A DNA stretch of 64,000 nucleotides from JAJEFO01 sp965221845 (GCA_965221845.1 OZ244919.1:1488001-1552000), one strand, 5' to 3'. Numbered from the stretch's first letter, positions 43,829 to 59,458 are shown. Made by a program: numbers and translations. The notes: a model not told the origin generated them from the sequence alone.

Positions 43829-44470
43829 CTATGGCACCGCGCCCAGGAACTGCCGGACAAGACCGGCATCCTTGACGCCCGGAGCGCTCTCCACGCCCGA
43901 AGACACGTCGACCTGCCGCGCGCCGGTCAAGGCAACCGCCTCAGCCACGTTTTCGTGGGTGAGGCCGCCCGCCAGCACCCATGGGGCGCTCCAGCGACGA
44001 CCCGCGATGAGGGTCCAGTCGAACGGAAGCCCGTTGCCGCCGGGCAGCCTGCCGTCCCTCGGCGGACGGGCGTCGACCAGGATCTGGTCCGCTGCCGCCT
44101 CGTAGGGGCTCACTCTCTCGACGTCTTCGGCGTCCGAAATGCCGATCGCCTTCATGACAGGCAAGCCTGCGCGGTCCCGCACCTCGCGGACGCGGCGGGG
44201 TGGTTCCGATCCGTGAAGCTGCAGCATGTCCAGCGGGACCTCTTTGGTGAGGGCGTCGAGGAACGCGTCATCGGCATCCACCGTCAAGGCGACCTTGGCG
44301 ACGCCGGGCGGCACGTCAACGGCCAGCGCCCGCGCTGCGGAAAGCCCGATGTTCCGCGGCGACGGCGGAAAGAACACGAACCCGACATACGCGGCGCCGG
44401 ATTCTACCGCCGCCGACAGGGCGTCCGCTGTCGACAGCCCGCAGATCTTCACGCGCGTCGCGGACTTCAT
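43829..44470 (-). CDS. trpF: Phosphoribosylanthranilate isomerase
   Basis: A 213-residue (beta/alpha)8-barrel enzyme of tryptophan synthesis. The catalytic Cys lies in RVKICGLSTADAL and the general acid Asp in the region QILVDARPPRDGRLPGGNG. The phosphate-binding loops WVLAGGLTHENV and DVSSGVESAPGVKD are intact. In Rhodobacterales trpF often follows ihfB and lapA, as here; the usual next gene, trpB, is missing and replaced by the convergent PBP gene. Confidence 0.95.
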   Translation of the reverse strand: MKSATRVKICGLSTADALSAAVESGAAYVGFVFFPPSPRNIGLSAARALAVDVPPGVAKVALTVDADDAFLDALTKEVPLDMLQLHGSEPPRRVREVRDRAGLPVMKAIGISDAEDVERVSPYEAAADQILVDARPPRDGRLPGGNGLPFDWTLIAGRRWSAPWVLAGGLTHENVAEAVALTGARQVDVSSGVESAPGVKDAGLVRQFLGAVP

Positions 44471-44491
44471 GGGGCGAGTCTACCGCCTGCG

Positions 44492-44836
44492 TCAGCGGCC
44501 CTCAAGAATTTCGATGACATCGTCTTCCGGTTCGCGACGGTTCCCGCCCCTGCCGAATTTCCGCTCAAGCCTTTGCCGCTCCTTGCGTTCGCCGGCGGCC
44601 GTGGCGCGGTGCTTGTGCTCGCGCAACCATTCCCACAGGAAACCGAGCGTCAGTCCCGTCACGCCGGCGGCAAGGAGAACGACGAAGGTCGGCAGTGTGA
44701 CCTCCCAGTCGAATCCGACAAGGCGCGAGACTTCGGCAGGCAGCAGGCGCACGCTGAGAGGTCCGCGATTCGCCAGCGCGACCGTGATCAGGACGGCTGC
44801 AAGCGCCATCAGGAAAACGAGCCGGACGACGCGCAT
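44492..44836 (-). CDS. lapA: LapA-domain inner-membrane protein
   Basis: A 114-residue protein with two membrane spans (about residues 4-24 and 48-70) and a basic C-terminal cytoplasmic segment. This is the arrangement of LapA/DUF1049, which in E. coli helps regulate lipopolysaccharide assembly. The ATG at 44836 overlaps the ihfB stop by 1 bp (TGATG), so it is coupled to ihfB. A conserved block near residue 25 reads ALANRGPLSVRLLP. The role in this organism is inferred from the family and conserved position. Confidence 0.8.
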   Translation of the reverse strand: MRVVRLVFLMALAAVLITVALANRGPLSVRLLPAEVSRLVGFDWEVTLPTFVVLLAAGVTGLTLGFLWEWLREHKHRATAAGERKERQRLERKFGRGGNRREPEDDVIEILEGR

Positions 44837-45120
44837 CACGCCCGTCCGTTCAGGCGGTCCCTCAGCAGCTTTCCGGTCTTGAAGAAAGGCACATGCTTTT
44901 CGTCGACGCTGACGCTCTCGCCGGTCCTGGGGTTGCGTCCGACGCGGGATTCCCGCTTCCTCACGGAAAACGCGCCGAAACCCCTGAGTTCCACCCGGTC
45001 GCCCCGCGACATCGCGCCGATGATTGATTCAAAAATGGTGCTGACGATACGTTCGACATCCCTATGGTACAGATGGGGGTTCTCGTCGGCGATCTTCTGC
45101 ACCAGTTCTGATCGTGTCAT
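44836..45120 (-). CDS. ihfB: Integration host factor subunit beta
   Basis: A 94-residue HU/IHF-family DNA-bending protein. The start at 45120 follows GGACGAAG. It has the family core VELRGFGAFSVRKRESR, the intercalating-Pro loop GRNPRTGESV, and the C-terminus VPFFKTGKLLRDRL. It forms the IHF heterodimer with IhfA (not in the window) and shapes promoters and replication sites. First gene of the ihfB-lapA-trpF unit. Confidence 0.95.
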   Translation of the reverse strand: MTRSELVQKIADENPHLYHRDVERIVSTIFESIIGAMSRGDRVELRGFGAFSVRKRESRVGRNPRTGESVSVDEKHVPFFKTGKLLRDRLNGRA

Positions 45121-45520
45121 CTTCGTCCCTATGCGCATTGCGGCCGGTCCCGGGAACCGCGACCACGGCAGACTATAGACAGAATGGCTGCACTGCGAAA
45201 CATCCAGATGGCCCCGCCTGGCCGCAAATTGCGGAATCCCGCCGCCTGTTCCGGCGATTTCGGCGTGAAACCGGTCAGGCCAGGTCGCGACCGGCCTCTC
45301 CGCGGACGGACGCGGCGCGACCCGCTGCGGGCGCGATTCGCGGCGTGCCGGGCCGTCGCCGTCCGGGACGCAGTCTTGATTCAAGGCTTCGCGAGCGAGG
45401 CGATTCGGTCTACAAGGGCGGCCACGCCCGGCCGTTCGGCGACCGGGCGACCATGAGGGCGCCGGTCGGGGCGCAGGCAGCGCCTGCACCGGAAGCCGCC
45501 AACTCCAGCCGGGGACGCCA
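45121..45520. other. Divergent promoter region between ihfB and the HIT gene
   Basis: About 400 bp without a supported gene. It should hold promoters for both divergent genes; I could not single out a convincing -35/-10 pair by eye. Confidence 0.4.
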
Positions 45521-45895
45521 ATGGCCTACGACTACGACGACCAGAACATCTTCGCGAAAATCCTGCGCGGCGAGATTCCCAGCATGACGGTCGAGGAAAC
45601 CGAGCATACGCTGGCCTTCAAGGACATCGCGCCCCAGGCGCCGCATCACGTCATCGTCATACCCAAGGGCCGGTACGTGAACGCGGACCACTTCGCCGCA
45701 GAGGCGAGCAATGACGAGGTCGCCGACTTCTGGCGCGCGCTCGGCCGCGTCTGCCGCGAGATCGGCGTGACGCCCGATCACGGCGCCGGCTACCGGCTGA
45801 TTGCGAATTCCGGCCCGGACAGCGGACAGGAAGTCCCGCACTTTCACATGCACGTGCTTGCCGGCCGACCCCTTGGCCCGATGCTGAATTCCTGA
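45521..45895 (+). CDS. HIT-family nucleotide phosphoramidase (HinT-like)
   Basis: A 124-residue histidine-triad protein. The HxHxH motif is in VPHFHMHVLAGRPLGPM at the C-terminus. The nucleotide-binding start reads DDQNIFAKILRGEIPSMTV and TLAFKDIAPQAPHHVIVIPK. Length and motif order match the Hint branch, which hydrolyses adenosine 5'-phosphoramidates and adenylylated lysine. Confidence 0.93.
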   Translation: MAYDYDDQNIFAKILRGEIPSMTVEETEHTLAFKDIAPQAPHHVIVIPKGRYVNADHFAAEASNDEVADFWRALGRVCREIGVTPDHGAGYRLIANSGPDSGQEVPHFHMHVLAGRPLGPMLNS

Positions 45896-46121
45896 ACGGC
45901 CGCAATTGCCGCCTTTCCGCCACGTCCTCCCCCGACGCGACGGGGCGCGCGAGGCAGCGACGCCGGCCGGGCTCCGCGAAAGCGTCCTTGCGGCATGAAT
46001 CGCGCCGCGCCCGGAGCGCATGGGCCGGGCCCGGGCAGGGAGCCGCCCCTGCGCGCCCTTCCGCCTGGCCGTGCGACGGCAGGCGCGCCCGGAGAATGCG
46101 GGAAACGCGATTCCCCCATGG

Positions 46122-46409
46122 TCAGGCAAGTGCCGGCGCCAGCCTCATCGCCACGCCTATGTCACCTTCGACCTTCAGCCTTCCGGACACGACGGCGGCC
46201 GTCGGATCCAGCGCGCCCTGAAGGATGTCACGGAACGTGCCGGCATCGGCCGTCAGAGTCACGCCCGCCTCGCCATCACCGGCCCGTGCGCCGCCATCGT
46301 CCAGCAGGATCGATCCCTCGTCCTCGATGACGAACTTCGCCGTGCCGTCAAACCCCCCTTCGAGCCTGGAGTTCAGCATCGTGACCGCCTCGCTGACCAT
46401 GTCGCTCAT
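46122..46409 (-). CDS. SCP-2 sterol/lipid-transfer-domain protein
   Basis: A 95-residue stand-alone SCP2 domain. The ATG at 46409 follows AAGGACAG. It reads GTAKFVIEDEGSILLDDGG, then GVTLTADAGTFRDILQGALD and the terminal SGRLKVEGDIGVAMRLAP, the signature end of the family. It probably binds acyl chains or other hydrophobic ligands in the cytoplasm. It is divergent from the TPR gene with only 65 bp between starts. Confidence 0.85.
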   Translation of the reverse strand: MSDMVSEAVTMLNSRLEGGFDGTAKFVIEDEGSILLDDGGARAGDGEAGVTLTADAGTFRDILQGALDPTAAVVSGRLKVEGDIGVAMRLAPALA

Positions 46410-46474
46410 CTGTCCTTGCCTCACTTCAACGTGTCTGGGCTCGAATCCGTCCGCCAGCGGGTTAGGATGGATGC

Positions 46475-47038
46475 ATGCGCACTCCACGCTCGCACCTCAA
46501 CCCCCTGTTCGCGGCGGCCGTCGCGGCTTGCCTCCTGCTGCCTTTCCCGACCCTTGCGGACGACGCGGAGCTTGATTCGCTCTTCGCGGGCCTGCAAGGC
46601 GCAAGCCCGGAAGCCACCCGGCGGATCGAAAGGCGGATTAACCAGATCTGGTCACGGTCGGGCTCGCAGGCAATGGATCTGCTTCTGGAGCGCGGACGCA
46701 AGGCACATGCGGAGGGCGACTTCCGGCTGGCGATCGAGCACTTCTCGGCACTGGTGGACCACGCGCCCGGCTTTGCCGAGGGATACAACGCCCGGGCCAC
46801 GGTGTTCTTTCAGGTCGGCCGGTTCGGCCAGTCGCTGTCAGACATACAGGAGACCCTGAGGCTCAACCCCAGGCACTTCGGCGCGATGAGCGGTCTTGCG
46901 GCCATTCTTGAGGAAGTCGGGCGCCCGGAGCATGCCCTCGAGGCGTTGCGCGCCGTGAAGGGGCTGATCCCCAACCGCGAGGGGCTGTCAGACGCCATCA
47001 TGCGCCTTGAAAGAAAGGTCGAGGGCGAATCAATCTAG
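46475..47038 (+). CDS. Secreted tetratricopeptide-repeat protein
   Basis: A 187-residue protein with a signal peptide (LFAAAVAACLLLPFPTLA-D). Three TPR-like helical repeats follow at about residues 72-170, including ERGRKAHAEGDFRLAIEHF, GYNARATVFFQVGRFGQSL and GAMSGLAAILEEVGRPEHAL. TPR proteins of this type are scaffolds in the periplasm; partner unknown. The stop lies 10 bp before the IS630 remnant, which is oriented against it. Confidence 0.85.
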   Translation: MRTPRSHLNPLFAAAVAACLLLPFPTLADDAELDSLFAGLQGASPEATRRIERRINQIWSRSGSQAMDLLLERGRKAHAEGDFRLAIEHFSALVDHAPGFAEGYNARATVFFQVGRFGQSLSDIQETLRLNPRHFGAMSGLAAILEEVGRPEHALEALRAVKGLIPNREGLSDAIMRLERKVEGESI

Positions 47039-47047
47039 CGGTTCATT

Positions 47048-47400
47048 TTATGCAGATGCATGTTCTTCCTGCAGCCTCCGGTGGCCCCGCTTCCACGACG
47101 CGACGAGGTCGTCGGGGTCCCGGCTCCAGCGGAAGGGCCGGGCGTCGTGGTCGTCGTGGTGTCAATGCATCCCTCGACAGCCGCGATGCTCGCGTCGAGG
47201 GAGTTGAAGACGGCGTTCTTCAGCCGCTGCCGGGACGGTTTCGAGAAGAGCCCCTCCACCGCGTCCGTCCCGGCCGCCGGCATGAAGTGGGAGGGACAGT
47301 CGGGATGGTCCTTGAGCCAGGCATGGACCCGGACGGACTTGCGGGCCGAGGTTGCCGAGGGTGGCATGGACCGCGGCATCCGGCCGCGCCCACTGGGCGT
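47048..47400 (-). pseudogene. IS630-family transposase, frameshifted C-terminal remnant
   Basis: In one frame the minus strand reads VHAWLKDHPDCPSHFMPAAG, then VEGLFSKPSRQRLKNAVFNS and IAAVEGCID, the last catalytic region of IS630 transposases with its Glu in VEGLF. At about 47170 the homology shifts frame and continues HHDDHDARPFRWSRDPDDL then ASWKRGHRRLQEEHASA and a stop at 47048. The N-terminus and the first two Asp residues are not found. It is an inactive relic with one clear frameshift. Confidence 0.8.
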
Positions 47401-47558
47401 TGTCGCCATTGCGGGCTCCGCACAGGCACGACGTGATCTTCGCACGGTCGGCCCGCGACGATCGGAGCCAGCTTCATTCCCTCCAAGGATGCCGCCTGTC
47501 CGTGGCCGGATCACGGGCAGGCCGGAACAGGCCCGGCAGGCGGCGGCACCGCTCGTCG

Positions 47559-48614
47559 TCAGACGGCCCGGGCGGAGCGGACGACCTCCACGGCACCGCC
47601 GCCTTCCGCGGCGGCCATGATGGCGTCAATGACTTCGATGTTGCGAAGTCCGTCCTCGAACGTGACCAAAGGCGCCGCACCGGAAAGGACGACGTCGAGG
47701 AAATGCTCGAACTGGCGCTCCATCGGGTCCTCATGCGCCACGGCGATCCGTTCCCGCCTGATCGGCGACCACCAGCCCTCCGGCCCGGCATGCGTCCACA
47801 AGGTGAGATCGGGAACCGAAAGGGCGCCGGTCGTCCCGGCGACCTGGTAGCAGGACTGGTCCGTCCGAGGGTAGACCGGGTTTTCGCCGGCGGTCATCTC
47901 CCAGCTCCAGGGGGCCGACGTCGCGTCGCAGACCGAGGCAGTGCCAAGCGCTCCGGAGGCGAACTCGAAGATCATTGCGCCTGTGTCCTCGACCTCAAGG
48001 CCGCGCGCATGGTGCGCGCTCCTTGCCTGGACTGACGTAATCGGCCCGCAGAAGTGCTGCAGCAGGTCGATGTCATGAATCAGGTTGATGCGGATCGGTC
48101 CGCCCCCGGCCCTCGCGCGCCATTCGGAATTGAAGTAGCCATCGTGCTTGTTAAGCCAGAACATGGCGTTGACGGCGACCACGCGACCGATGCGACCGCC
48201 CGCGATGACGTCGCGCGCCGCTTCGGCAACGGGCGAATGGCGGCGATGGTGGCCGACGAGCGCCGGCACGCCCGTCTCCCCGGCCGCCTGCACGAGCGAT
48301 CTCGCCCCGGCGACGCCGTCGGCCAGCGGCTTTTCGACCAGAACGGGGACGCCGGCCTTCAGGCAGGCCGTGGCGAGCGGCTGATGCAGGTGATTCGGCG
48401 TGGCGACGATCACGCCGTCCGGACGCCCTGACCGCAAGTACCCGGCCAGGTCCGGATGCCAGTCCGCGCCATGCCTCTCGGCGATGCGGGACGTTTCCGG
48501 GTCAGGGTCGATGACGGCGTCAAGCCGGGCGGCCCTGGACACCGTCTCGACATGCCCTCGTCCGGCCAGGCCGGCTCCGGCCACCGCGATCCGGGTCTCG
48601 GTTCTTTGCGCCAA
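47559..48614 (-). CDS. Gfo/Idh/MocA-family oxidoreductase (TTG start)
   Basis: A 351-residue NAD(P)-dependent oxidoreductase. The TTG at 48614 follows GGAG at good spacing; the frame remains open upstream only because it runs into the 5S rRNA region, so a longer protein is implausible. Rossmann start RIAVAGAGLAGRGHVETV; catalytic region VIVATPNHLHQPLA and VLVEKPLADGVAGA with the EKP Lys intact. C-domain NLIHDIDLLQHFCGP supplies the active-site Asp and His. It shares only general family similarity with the copy at 33906. Likely acts on a sugar, inositol or related polyol; substrate unknown. Confidence 0.85.
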   Translation of the reverse strand: MAQRTETRIAVAGAGLAGRGHVETVSRAARLDAVIDPDPETSRIAERHGADWHPDLAGYLRSGRPDGVIVATPNHLHQPLATACLKAGVPVLVEKPLADGVAGARSLVQAAGETGVPALVGHHRRHSPVAEAARDVIAGGRIGRVVAVNAMFWLNKHDGYFNSEWRARAGGGPIRINLIHDIDLLQHFCGPITSVQARSAHHARGLEVEDTGAMIFEFASGALGTASVCDATSAPWSWEMTAGENPVYPRTDQSCYQVAGTTGALSVPDLTLWTHAGPEGWWSPIRRERIAVAHEDPMERQFEHFLDVVLSGAAPLVTFEDGLRNIEVIDAIMAAAEGGGAVEVVRSARAV

Positions 48615-48844
48615 GGCCGTTCTCCGCCTGCCGGGACTCCCGCCCGGCCGGCTCGTGTTGAAGTCCGCGGCTTGACGACATGCAAGTCCGGATGCATCCC
48701 GGCCGACGTCACGCGCATCCGCAGCGCCCGTCACGGAGACGCAGAGACGGGACGGAGGCCCGGGCGCGCGCGCAGAATCACCGGTTCGGCAGGAGAGTGA
48801 CCGCGCTGCGCGACGGGTGCACCGCGCCATCGCCATAGAGACAC

Positions 48845-48992
48845 GCTGAAAGCCCGTCAGGCCTGGCAGTGACCTACTCTCCCACGCCTTGAGACGCAGT
48901 ACCATCGGCGCTGCAGCACTTAACGGCCGAGTTCGGGATGGGATCGGGTGTTTTGCATGCGCTATGACCACCAAGCCAGAGGGGCTTTCAGC
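48845..48992 (-). repeat. 5S rRNA processing stem
   Basis: GCTGAAAGCCC (48845-48855) and GGGCTTTCAGC (48982-48992) are perfectly complementary and enclose the 5S gene. This 11-bp stem is the expected substrate for processing of the 5S precursor. Confidence 0.75.
48861..48976 (-). rRNA. rrf: 5S ribosomal RNA
   Basis: The reverse strand begins GCTTGGTGGTCATAGCG, contains CCCGATCCCATCCCGAACTC and ends with the paired GCCAGGC, the standard 5S secondary structure at about 116 nt. It is the last gene of the rRNA operon. No tRNA-fMet follows, although many Rhodobacterales have one there. Confidence 0.95.
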
Positions 48993-49031
48993 ATCCAAGT
49001 CAGGGGGCATGCTCCTGATCGAACCAGTCCG

Positions 49032-51879
<2,848 letters not shown>

Positions 51880-52167
51880 AAGACAGGCTTCTTCCGACGA
51901 CCGCCGCCCGGAGGCGGAGGCCTGGATCAAGAGCATGCTATCCCGCCTGCCCGGACGAACGCCCGGACAGGCTTCGCCGCCTCTGGCGAGGCGGCGTGGT
52001 TAGTGTACTTGACTTGGATAGTGTCCTGCGCCGCAGGCCGAACCTGCCGACCTTTCCCAACCTGGAAAGGTGCGCATGACACTGATGTGTATCTCTATGT
52101 ACGATGTCAATTCATCCAGGACTGGATGGCAAAGCCGTCAGCTTTGCGATCAAGCCCCGAAGCCGCC

Positions 52168-52243
52168 TGGTGGAGCGTATCGGGATCGAACCGATGACCC
52201 CCTGCTTGCAAAGCAGGCGCTCTCCCAGCTGAGCTAACGCCCC
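52168..52243 (-). tRNA. tRNA-Ala (anticodon TGC)
   Basis: A 76-nt tRNA in the 16S-23S spacer. Acceptor GGGGCGT pairs with ACGCTCC, the anticodon loop is CTTTGCAAG, and CCA is encoded. Confidence 0.97.
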
Positions 52244-52255
52244 CAGACCAAGGCG

Positions 52256-52332
52256 TGGTGGGTCGAGGAGGACTCGAACCTCCGACCTCACGCTTATCAG
52301 GCGTGCGCTCTGACCACCTGAGCTACCGACCC
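52256..52332 (-). tRNA. tRNA-Ile (anticodon GAT)
   Basis: A 77-nt tRNA in the spacer, ahead of tRNA-Ala. Acceptor GGGTCGG pairs with TCGACCC, the anticodon loop is CTGATAAG, and CCA is encoded. Confidence 0.97.
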
Positions 52333-52460
52333 AAATACGGGCGGCGGCCCGCTATTCCTGATCCTGAAGAGATATGAGGACGGCCTGGACCCGAGTCTTG
52401 TCCCGAAGGACTGCCAAGTCGGTCCGCAGAGCCCCGGACAGGCCAGGGCTGCAAGGACCT

Positions 52461-53930
<1,470 letters not shown>

Positions 53931-54158
53931 GAAACGCCGTTGCCGGCGTGTCCTTGACGTCCGAAACCCTGCACATCGTTCCCGCATCCGGCCGGACGCG
54001 GGAACCGTCCCTGCCTGAGGCCACCTCCCGAGGGGAGGTTTCCGCAGGCAGTGAAGCTGACGCTCCGGTCATCGGGGCGAACCCCTGCGGAGCCGACATG
54101 CAGGTGTCCAGTCATCGCTTGGACCAGACCGCCCGCATATCTCTTCAGTGACCAACGA

Positions 54159-54170
54159 TTTCAAAGAGCG
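54159..54170 (-). promoter_or_regulatory. boxA-like antitermination element in the rRNA leader
   Basis: The minus strand reads CGCTCTTTGAAA, one letter from the start of the classical boxA (TGCTCTTTAACA). It lies about 230 bases before 16S, inside the leader, as expected for Nus-factor loading. Confidence 0.6.
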
Positions 54171-54307
54171 TCAGAAACGAGCCGGCCGGTTGCGCCCTGG
54201 CATTGTGGCGCGGCCCGCCTCGCTCGTTCCTGTTTGCTTTCGCGTCTCGTGGCCGACCGGCCCGTCTGGCGCCCCGGCGGCACCTCGCGACGCCGTCGGT
54301 GAGGGCC

Positions 54308-54336
54308 TGTCTACGCCGCCGGGCCAGCGCCTGCAA
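54308..54336 (-). promoter_or_regulatory. rRNA operon promoter with A-tract UP element
   Basis: On the minus strand TTGCAG (54331-54336) and TAGACA (54308-54313) are 17 bp apart. Immediately upstream are two A-tracts (54341-54345 and 54361-54368 as T-runs on the plus strand), typical of UP elements of strong stable-RNA promoters. Transcription would start near 54301, giving a leader of about 370 bases. Confidence 0.65.
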
Positions 54337-54460
54337 GACCTTTTTCCCCCGGAAAGCGATTTTTTTTCGGGGCCCCCGAACGCGCCGGGCCGCCAAGAGG
54401 CGGGGACCGGCATGGCCCGGCGTCGTGCCGGCACGAAGGCCAGGCGGATTCCTGCCCCGC

Positions 54461-55603
54461 TTAGCGGGCGCCACTTGGCGCAAGCCAGCGCGCCAGGAAA
54501 AGCCCGAGAACCAGCCCGGGGGCGAGCGCGCCGAGCGCGAACGGCAGCGAGAACGCCTCCGAGAGAAAGCCGATCAGCGGAGGCCCGGTCAGGAATCCGC
54601 CCAGCGCGACCGTCGCCATGATCGCAATGTTCGATGCCTCGTACTCGTCGTCAAGCGCGGCGACCGCGGAAACGCCCAGCGGATAGGCGGTCGAGATGCC
54701 GAAACCGGCGAGGGCGAACCCCGCAAGGGCCAGTGCAAGCGGTGCCTGCAACGCCAGGGGCAGCAGCCCCAGGATGGCCGAACCCGTGGTGATTCGCGCC
54801 AGCCGAACGGCCCCGAGCCTCAGCTTCAGCCAGTCGCCGGCGAATCGCCCGCCCGCCATGAAGGCGGAGAAGACGGTGACCCCGACGCCCGGTTCAATGC
54901 CGTCCCGCCGCTCCGCAAGATAGACGGCGGCCCAGTCCGCCAACGCGCCCTCGGCAAGCGTCGCGAAGAACATGAATGCCGCGACGGGCGCGAGGACCGC
55001 CGGAACGTCGGCCATCCTGCGCCGAGGCCGAGACGGAGCGGCATCCCCGCCTCCGAGCGCCGGCATCGCCAGTGCGGCGGCGACTCCGGCCAAGGCGGCC
55101 GCAAGCGCCAGCAGCGGCAATGCGTGCCGGGGGTCCGCCAGGAGAAAGGTCGCCACGGCCGACCCGCAGGCCAGGCCGAGCGCCCAGAAACCATGGCAGC
55201 GGTTCATGATCGCAAGATCCGCCTGCTTCTCGAGCTTCCCGGCATAGACATTGATGCCGACTTCCAGAAACGCGACAACCGCGCCAAGCAGGAAGAGCGC
55301 GGCGAAGAGCGAAGGGCCGGACCAGGCCGCGAGCGGCAGAAGCCCCGCGGCCGACTGCAGCGGAAAGGCAGCGACGAAGACGCGCCTCGGGCCAAGTTTC
55401 GCGACCGCCATGCCCGCGACCTGGAGGCAGGGAACCAGCGCGACCGGCATGCCCATCAACGCCAGCGCCAGCTCTCCCTTCGAGAGGCCCAGATCTTCCT
55501 GAACGAACGGAATGATCGCGAGCCAGCCGCCAATCACGAGCGGCTGCAGCAGAAAGACCGCCATGATCAGGAGCGTGGCGCGCGCGGCGGACAGCCTTTC
55601 CAT
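54461..55603 (-). CDS. Major facilitator superfamily transporter
   Basis: A 380-residue, 12-span membrane protein. The ATG at 55603 gives MERLSAARATLLIMAVFLLQ. Conserved loop signals include AKLGPRRVFVAAFPL between spans 2 and 3 and GGRFAGDWLKLRLGAVRLAR between spans 8 and 9. The sequence resembles the FucP/YbjJ-like group of MFS proteins of about 380 residues. Substrate not predictable. Its end lies only about 90 bp from the A-tracts of the rRNA promoter. Confidence 0.88.
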   Translation of the reverse strand: MERLSAARATLLIMAVFLLQPLVIGGWLAIIPFVQEDLGLSKGELALALMGMPVALVPCLQVAGMAVAKLGPRRVFVAAFPLQSAAGLLPLAAWSGPSLFAALFLLGAVVAFLEVGINVYAGKLEKQADLAIMNRCHGFWALGLACGSAVATFLLADPRHALPLLALAAALAGVAAALAMPALGGGDAAPSRPRRRMADVPAVLAPVAAFMFFATLAEGALADWAAVYLAERRDGIEPGVGVTVFSAFMAGGRFAGDWLKLRLGAVRLARITTGSAILGLLPLALQAPLALALAGFALAGFGISTAYPLGVSAVAALDDEYEASNIAIMATVALGGFLTGPPLIGFLSEAFSLPFALGALAPGLVLGLFLARWLAPSGAR

Positions 55604-55666
55604 GGACCGGACCGCGTCAGGCCCGGACAGAAGCAGGGGCGCCGCCGCCCGGAACGCGGCTCCCGC

Positions 55667-56272
55667 TCAGGCCGCGCGCCACCCGGCCCACCTTATCCGT
55701 GAGGCAAGCAGCAGGAGAATGACGCCGAGATAGACGTACGGCTCCAGCTGGAAGCCCTTCGAGAGCATCACGAAGTGGATCGCCCCAAGCAGCGCCACCG
55801 GATACATCAGCCTGTGCAGGCGCCGCCATCTGGCGGGTCCGAGCTTCCTGAGAGAGAGGTTGTTCGAGGTGATCGCAAGCGGAATCATCAAGGCGAACGC
55901 GCCCATGCCAACCGTGATGTACGGGCGCTTCACGATGTCGGCCCAGATCTGGTCGAGAAGCTGGACGTCCAGGACCAGCCAGACAAGCAGGTGCAGAAGA
56001 ACGTAGAAGAACGTCACCACGCCGAAGGCGCGCCTGAGCTTCAGGAAGTTCAGGCCTGTCCACTTGCTGAGCGGGCGCACCGCAAGCGTCACGATCAACA
56101 TCTGGAGCGCCAGTTCGCCGAGTGCGTGCTCGAGCGCCTTGATCGGCTCGACTCCCAGCCGACCCGTCTGGGCCTGCCACAGGAACCAGGCCGGCGGCAG
56201 AGTCGCCACCGCGTAGACGGCCATGGGCGGCACAAGGCCGATAAGCCGGTTGACGCGCCGGACGACGCTCAC
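55667..56272 (-). CDS. msrQ: Heme-binding membrane subunit MsrQ
   Basis: A 201-residue inner-membrane cytochrome with about six spans. I prefer the GTG at 56272 behind GGGAG; an upstream TTG is less likely. Conserved segments: RPLSKWTGLNFLKLRRAFG, FFYVLLHLLVWLVL (heme-ligand His) and WRRLHRLMYPVALLGAIHF (further His ligands). MsrQ passes electrons from the respiratory chain to MsrP for periplasmic methionine sulfoxide repair. It follows msrP by 58 bp. Confidence 0.92.
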   Translation of the reverse strand: MSVVRRVNRLIGLVPPMAVYAVATLPPAWFLWQAQTGRLGVEPIKALEHALGELALQMLIVTLAVRPLSKWTGLNFLKLRRAFGVVTFFYVLLHLLVWLVLDVQLLDQIWADIVKRPYITVGMGAFALMIPLAITSNNLSLRKLGPARWRRLHRLMYPVALLGAIHFVMLSKGFQLEPYVYLGVILLLLASRIRWAGWRAA

Positions 56273-56330
56273 CTGCGCAGGCTCCCGGCCCGGCGCCGGC
56301 GGGCCGGGCAAGCTGCAGATCCGGACGTCA

Positions 56331-57260
<930 letters not shown>

Positions 57261-57406
57261 GCCGTCCTCCTCTGCGGTTGGCGCGGAAAATGACGGCAGA
57301 CCGGCACTTGGGCAATCGACTTCACGGATTCGTCATCCGCCGCGCGGATTCTTTCAATTCAGTCATGGCAGGTCGCCGGCCGGGGCGCTGCAGGGGAATG
57401 CCCGGC

Positions 57407-58119
57407 TCAGAAAGAGCTGCCCTGCAGAGCCAGCCTGGAGGGCCTTGCGGCGCCATGCGCGAAACAGAGCCAAAGCCGCTCGCCTGTGCGCGTCGTCACC
57501 CGCCAGCAATCCCCCACGCCGGCACGCCACCCGGGATCGTCCAGCCACCGTTCCGGCGCGATCCGGATCCGCTCCCGCGGCGGCGCGAGTGGCGAATGCC
57601 CGCCTCGCCAGCGGAAGGCCGGGGGCGGTTCCGGCCATGCAGCGCGAAGCACGTTGAACGCCTTTCCGGGCACGTGACTCTGAGCCGGGTGCAGCCGGAT
57701 CGCCGTTTCGAGTCCCGATTCTCGCTCACGGTCCGCATCGCGCCGTCGCGCGCCCCTGCCGCAAGGTTCCCATGCGCACGGGGCGTCACCGGTTCGGTGC
57801 CCGTTGCCACAAGCAGGACCATGTCGATCCCGAAGCCTGCGCCAATGCCGTCCGCCTTCGTCAATAACGCGCAGGCCCGGTCAAGCGCAGTCACGGGACG
57901 TGACAGCCCGACATCGACGCGGATCGCCCCGCGATCGCCTCCGCGAACTTCGAGGCGAACCTGCCGCGTGCCCCGACCCGCCGCCCGGAGCCTTTCCTCC
58001 AGCGCCGGCAGGAGCCGCTTGATCGCGGCCTCAACGCCCTCCTTCGACCCGACGGGGCAGACATGGCGAAGTGCGAAACGAGCATGGCGGAGATGCTCGC
58101 GACGCCGACCGACCGTCAT
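57407..58119 (-). pseudogene. imuB-type Y-family polymerase-like gene, C-terminal remnant
   Basis: Two frames carry parts of the ImuB C-terminal region. The first (58119 to about 57790) reads ALEERLRAAGRGTRQVRLEV then VDVGLSRPVTALDRACALLT and GIGAGFGIDMVLLVATG. The second (57673-57407) has PPPAFRWRGGHSPLAPPRER, then RIAPERWLDDPGWRAG and RTGERLWLCFAHGA. The polymerase-like palm and finger domains are absent and the two parts are out of frame. ImuB works with ImuA and DnaE2 in SOS mutagenesis, so this cassette has been lost at this site. Confidence 0.78.
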
Positions 58120-58345
58120 GCCAGTGCCCGCTGGCGGCAGACCGCCATGCTGCCGGGCGTGATCAACGGCGGCGGCCGGGGATCACGTCCCGTCGCGGCC
58201 GCGTGAGGCCCTGCGTTCCCCTGACGCCTGCCGGAAGGCGGGGAGGTCTTGAACGCGACGGCCCTGCCATGGAACCAGAATTGCATTGATTCCGCCCCGT
58301 TCGTCGCGCAGGGTCGGTCCGGGACAGGCCAGGGAGGGCCATCTG

Positions 58346-59458
<1,113 letters not shown>

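Noticed and set aside
54136..54164. TTGAAA and GATATG with a 17-bp spacer as the rRNA promoter
   Set aside because: The TTGAAA is part of the boxA element, which must be transcribed. A better promoter with UP-like A-tracts lies at 54308-54336.
54337..54372. T-runs taken as a terminator
   Set aside because: No stable stem precedes them in either direction; they fit an UP element for the rRNA promoter.
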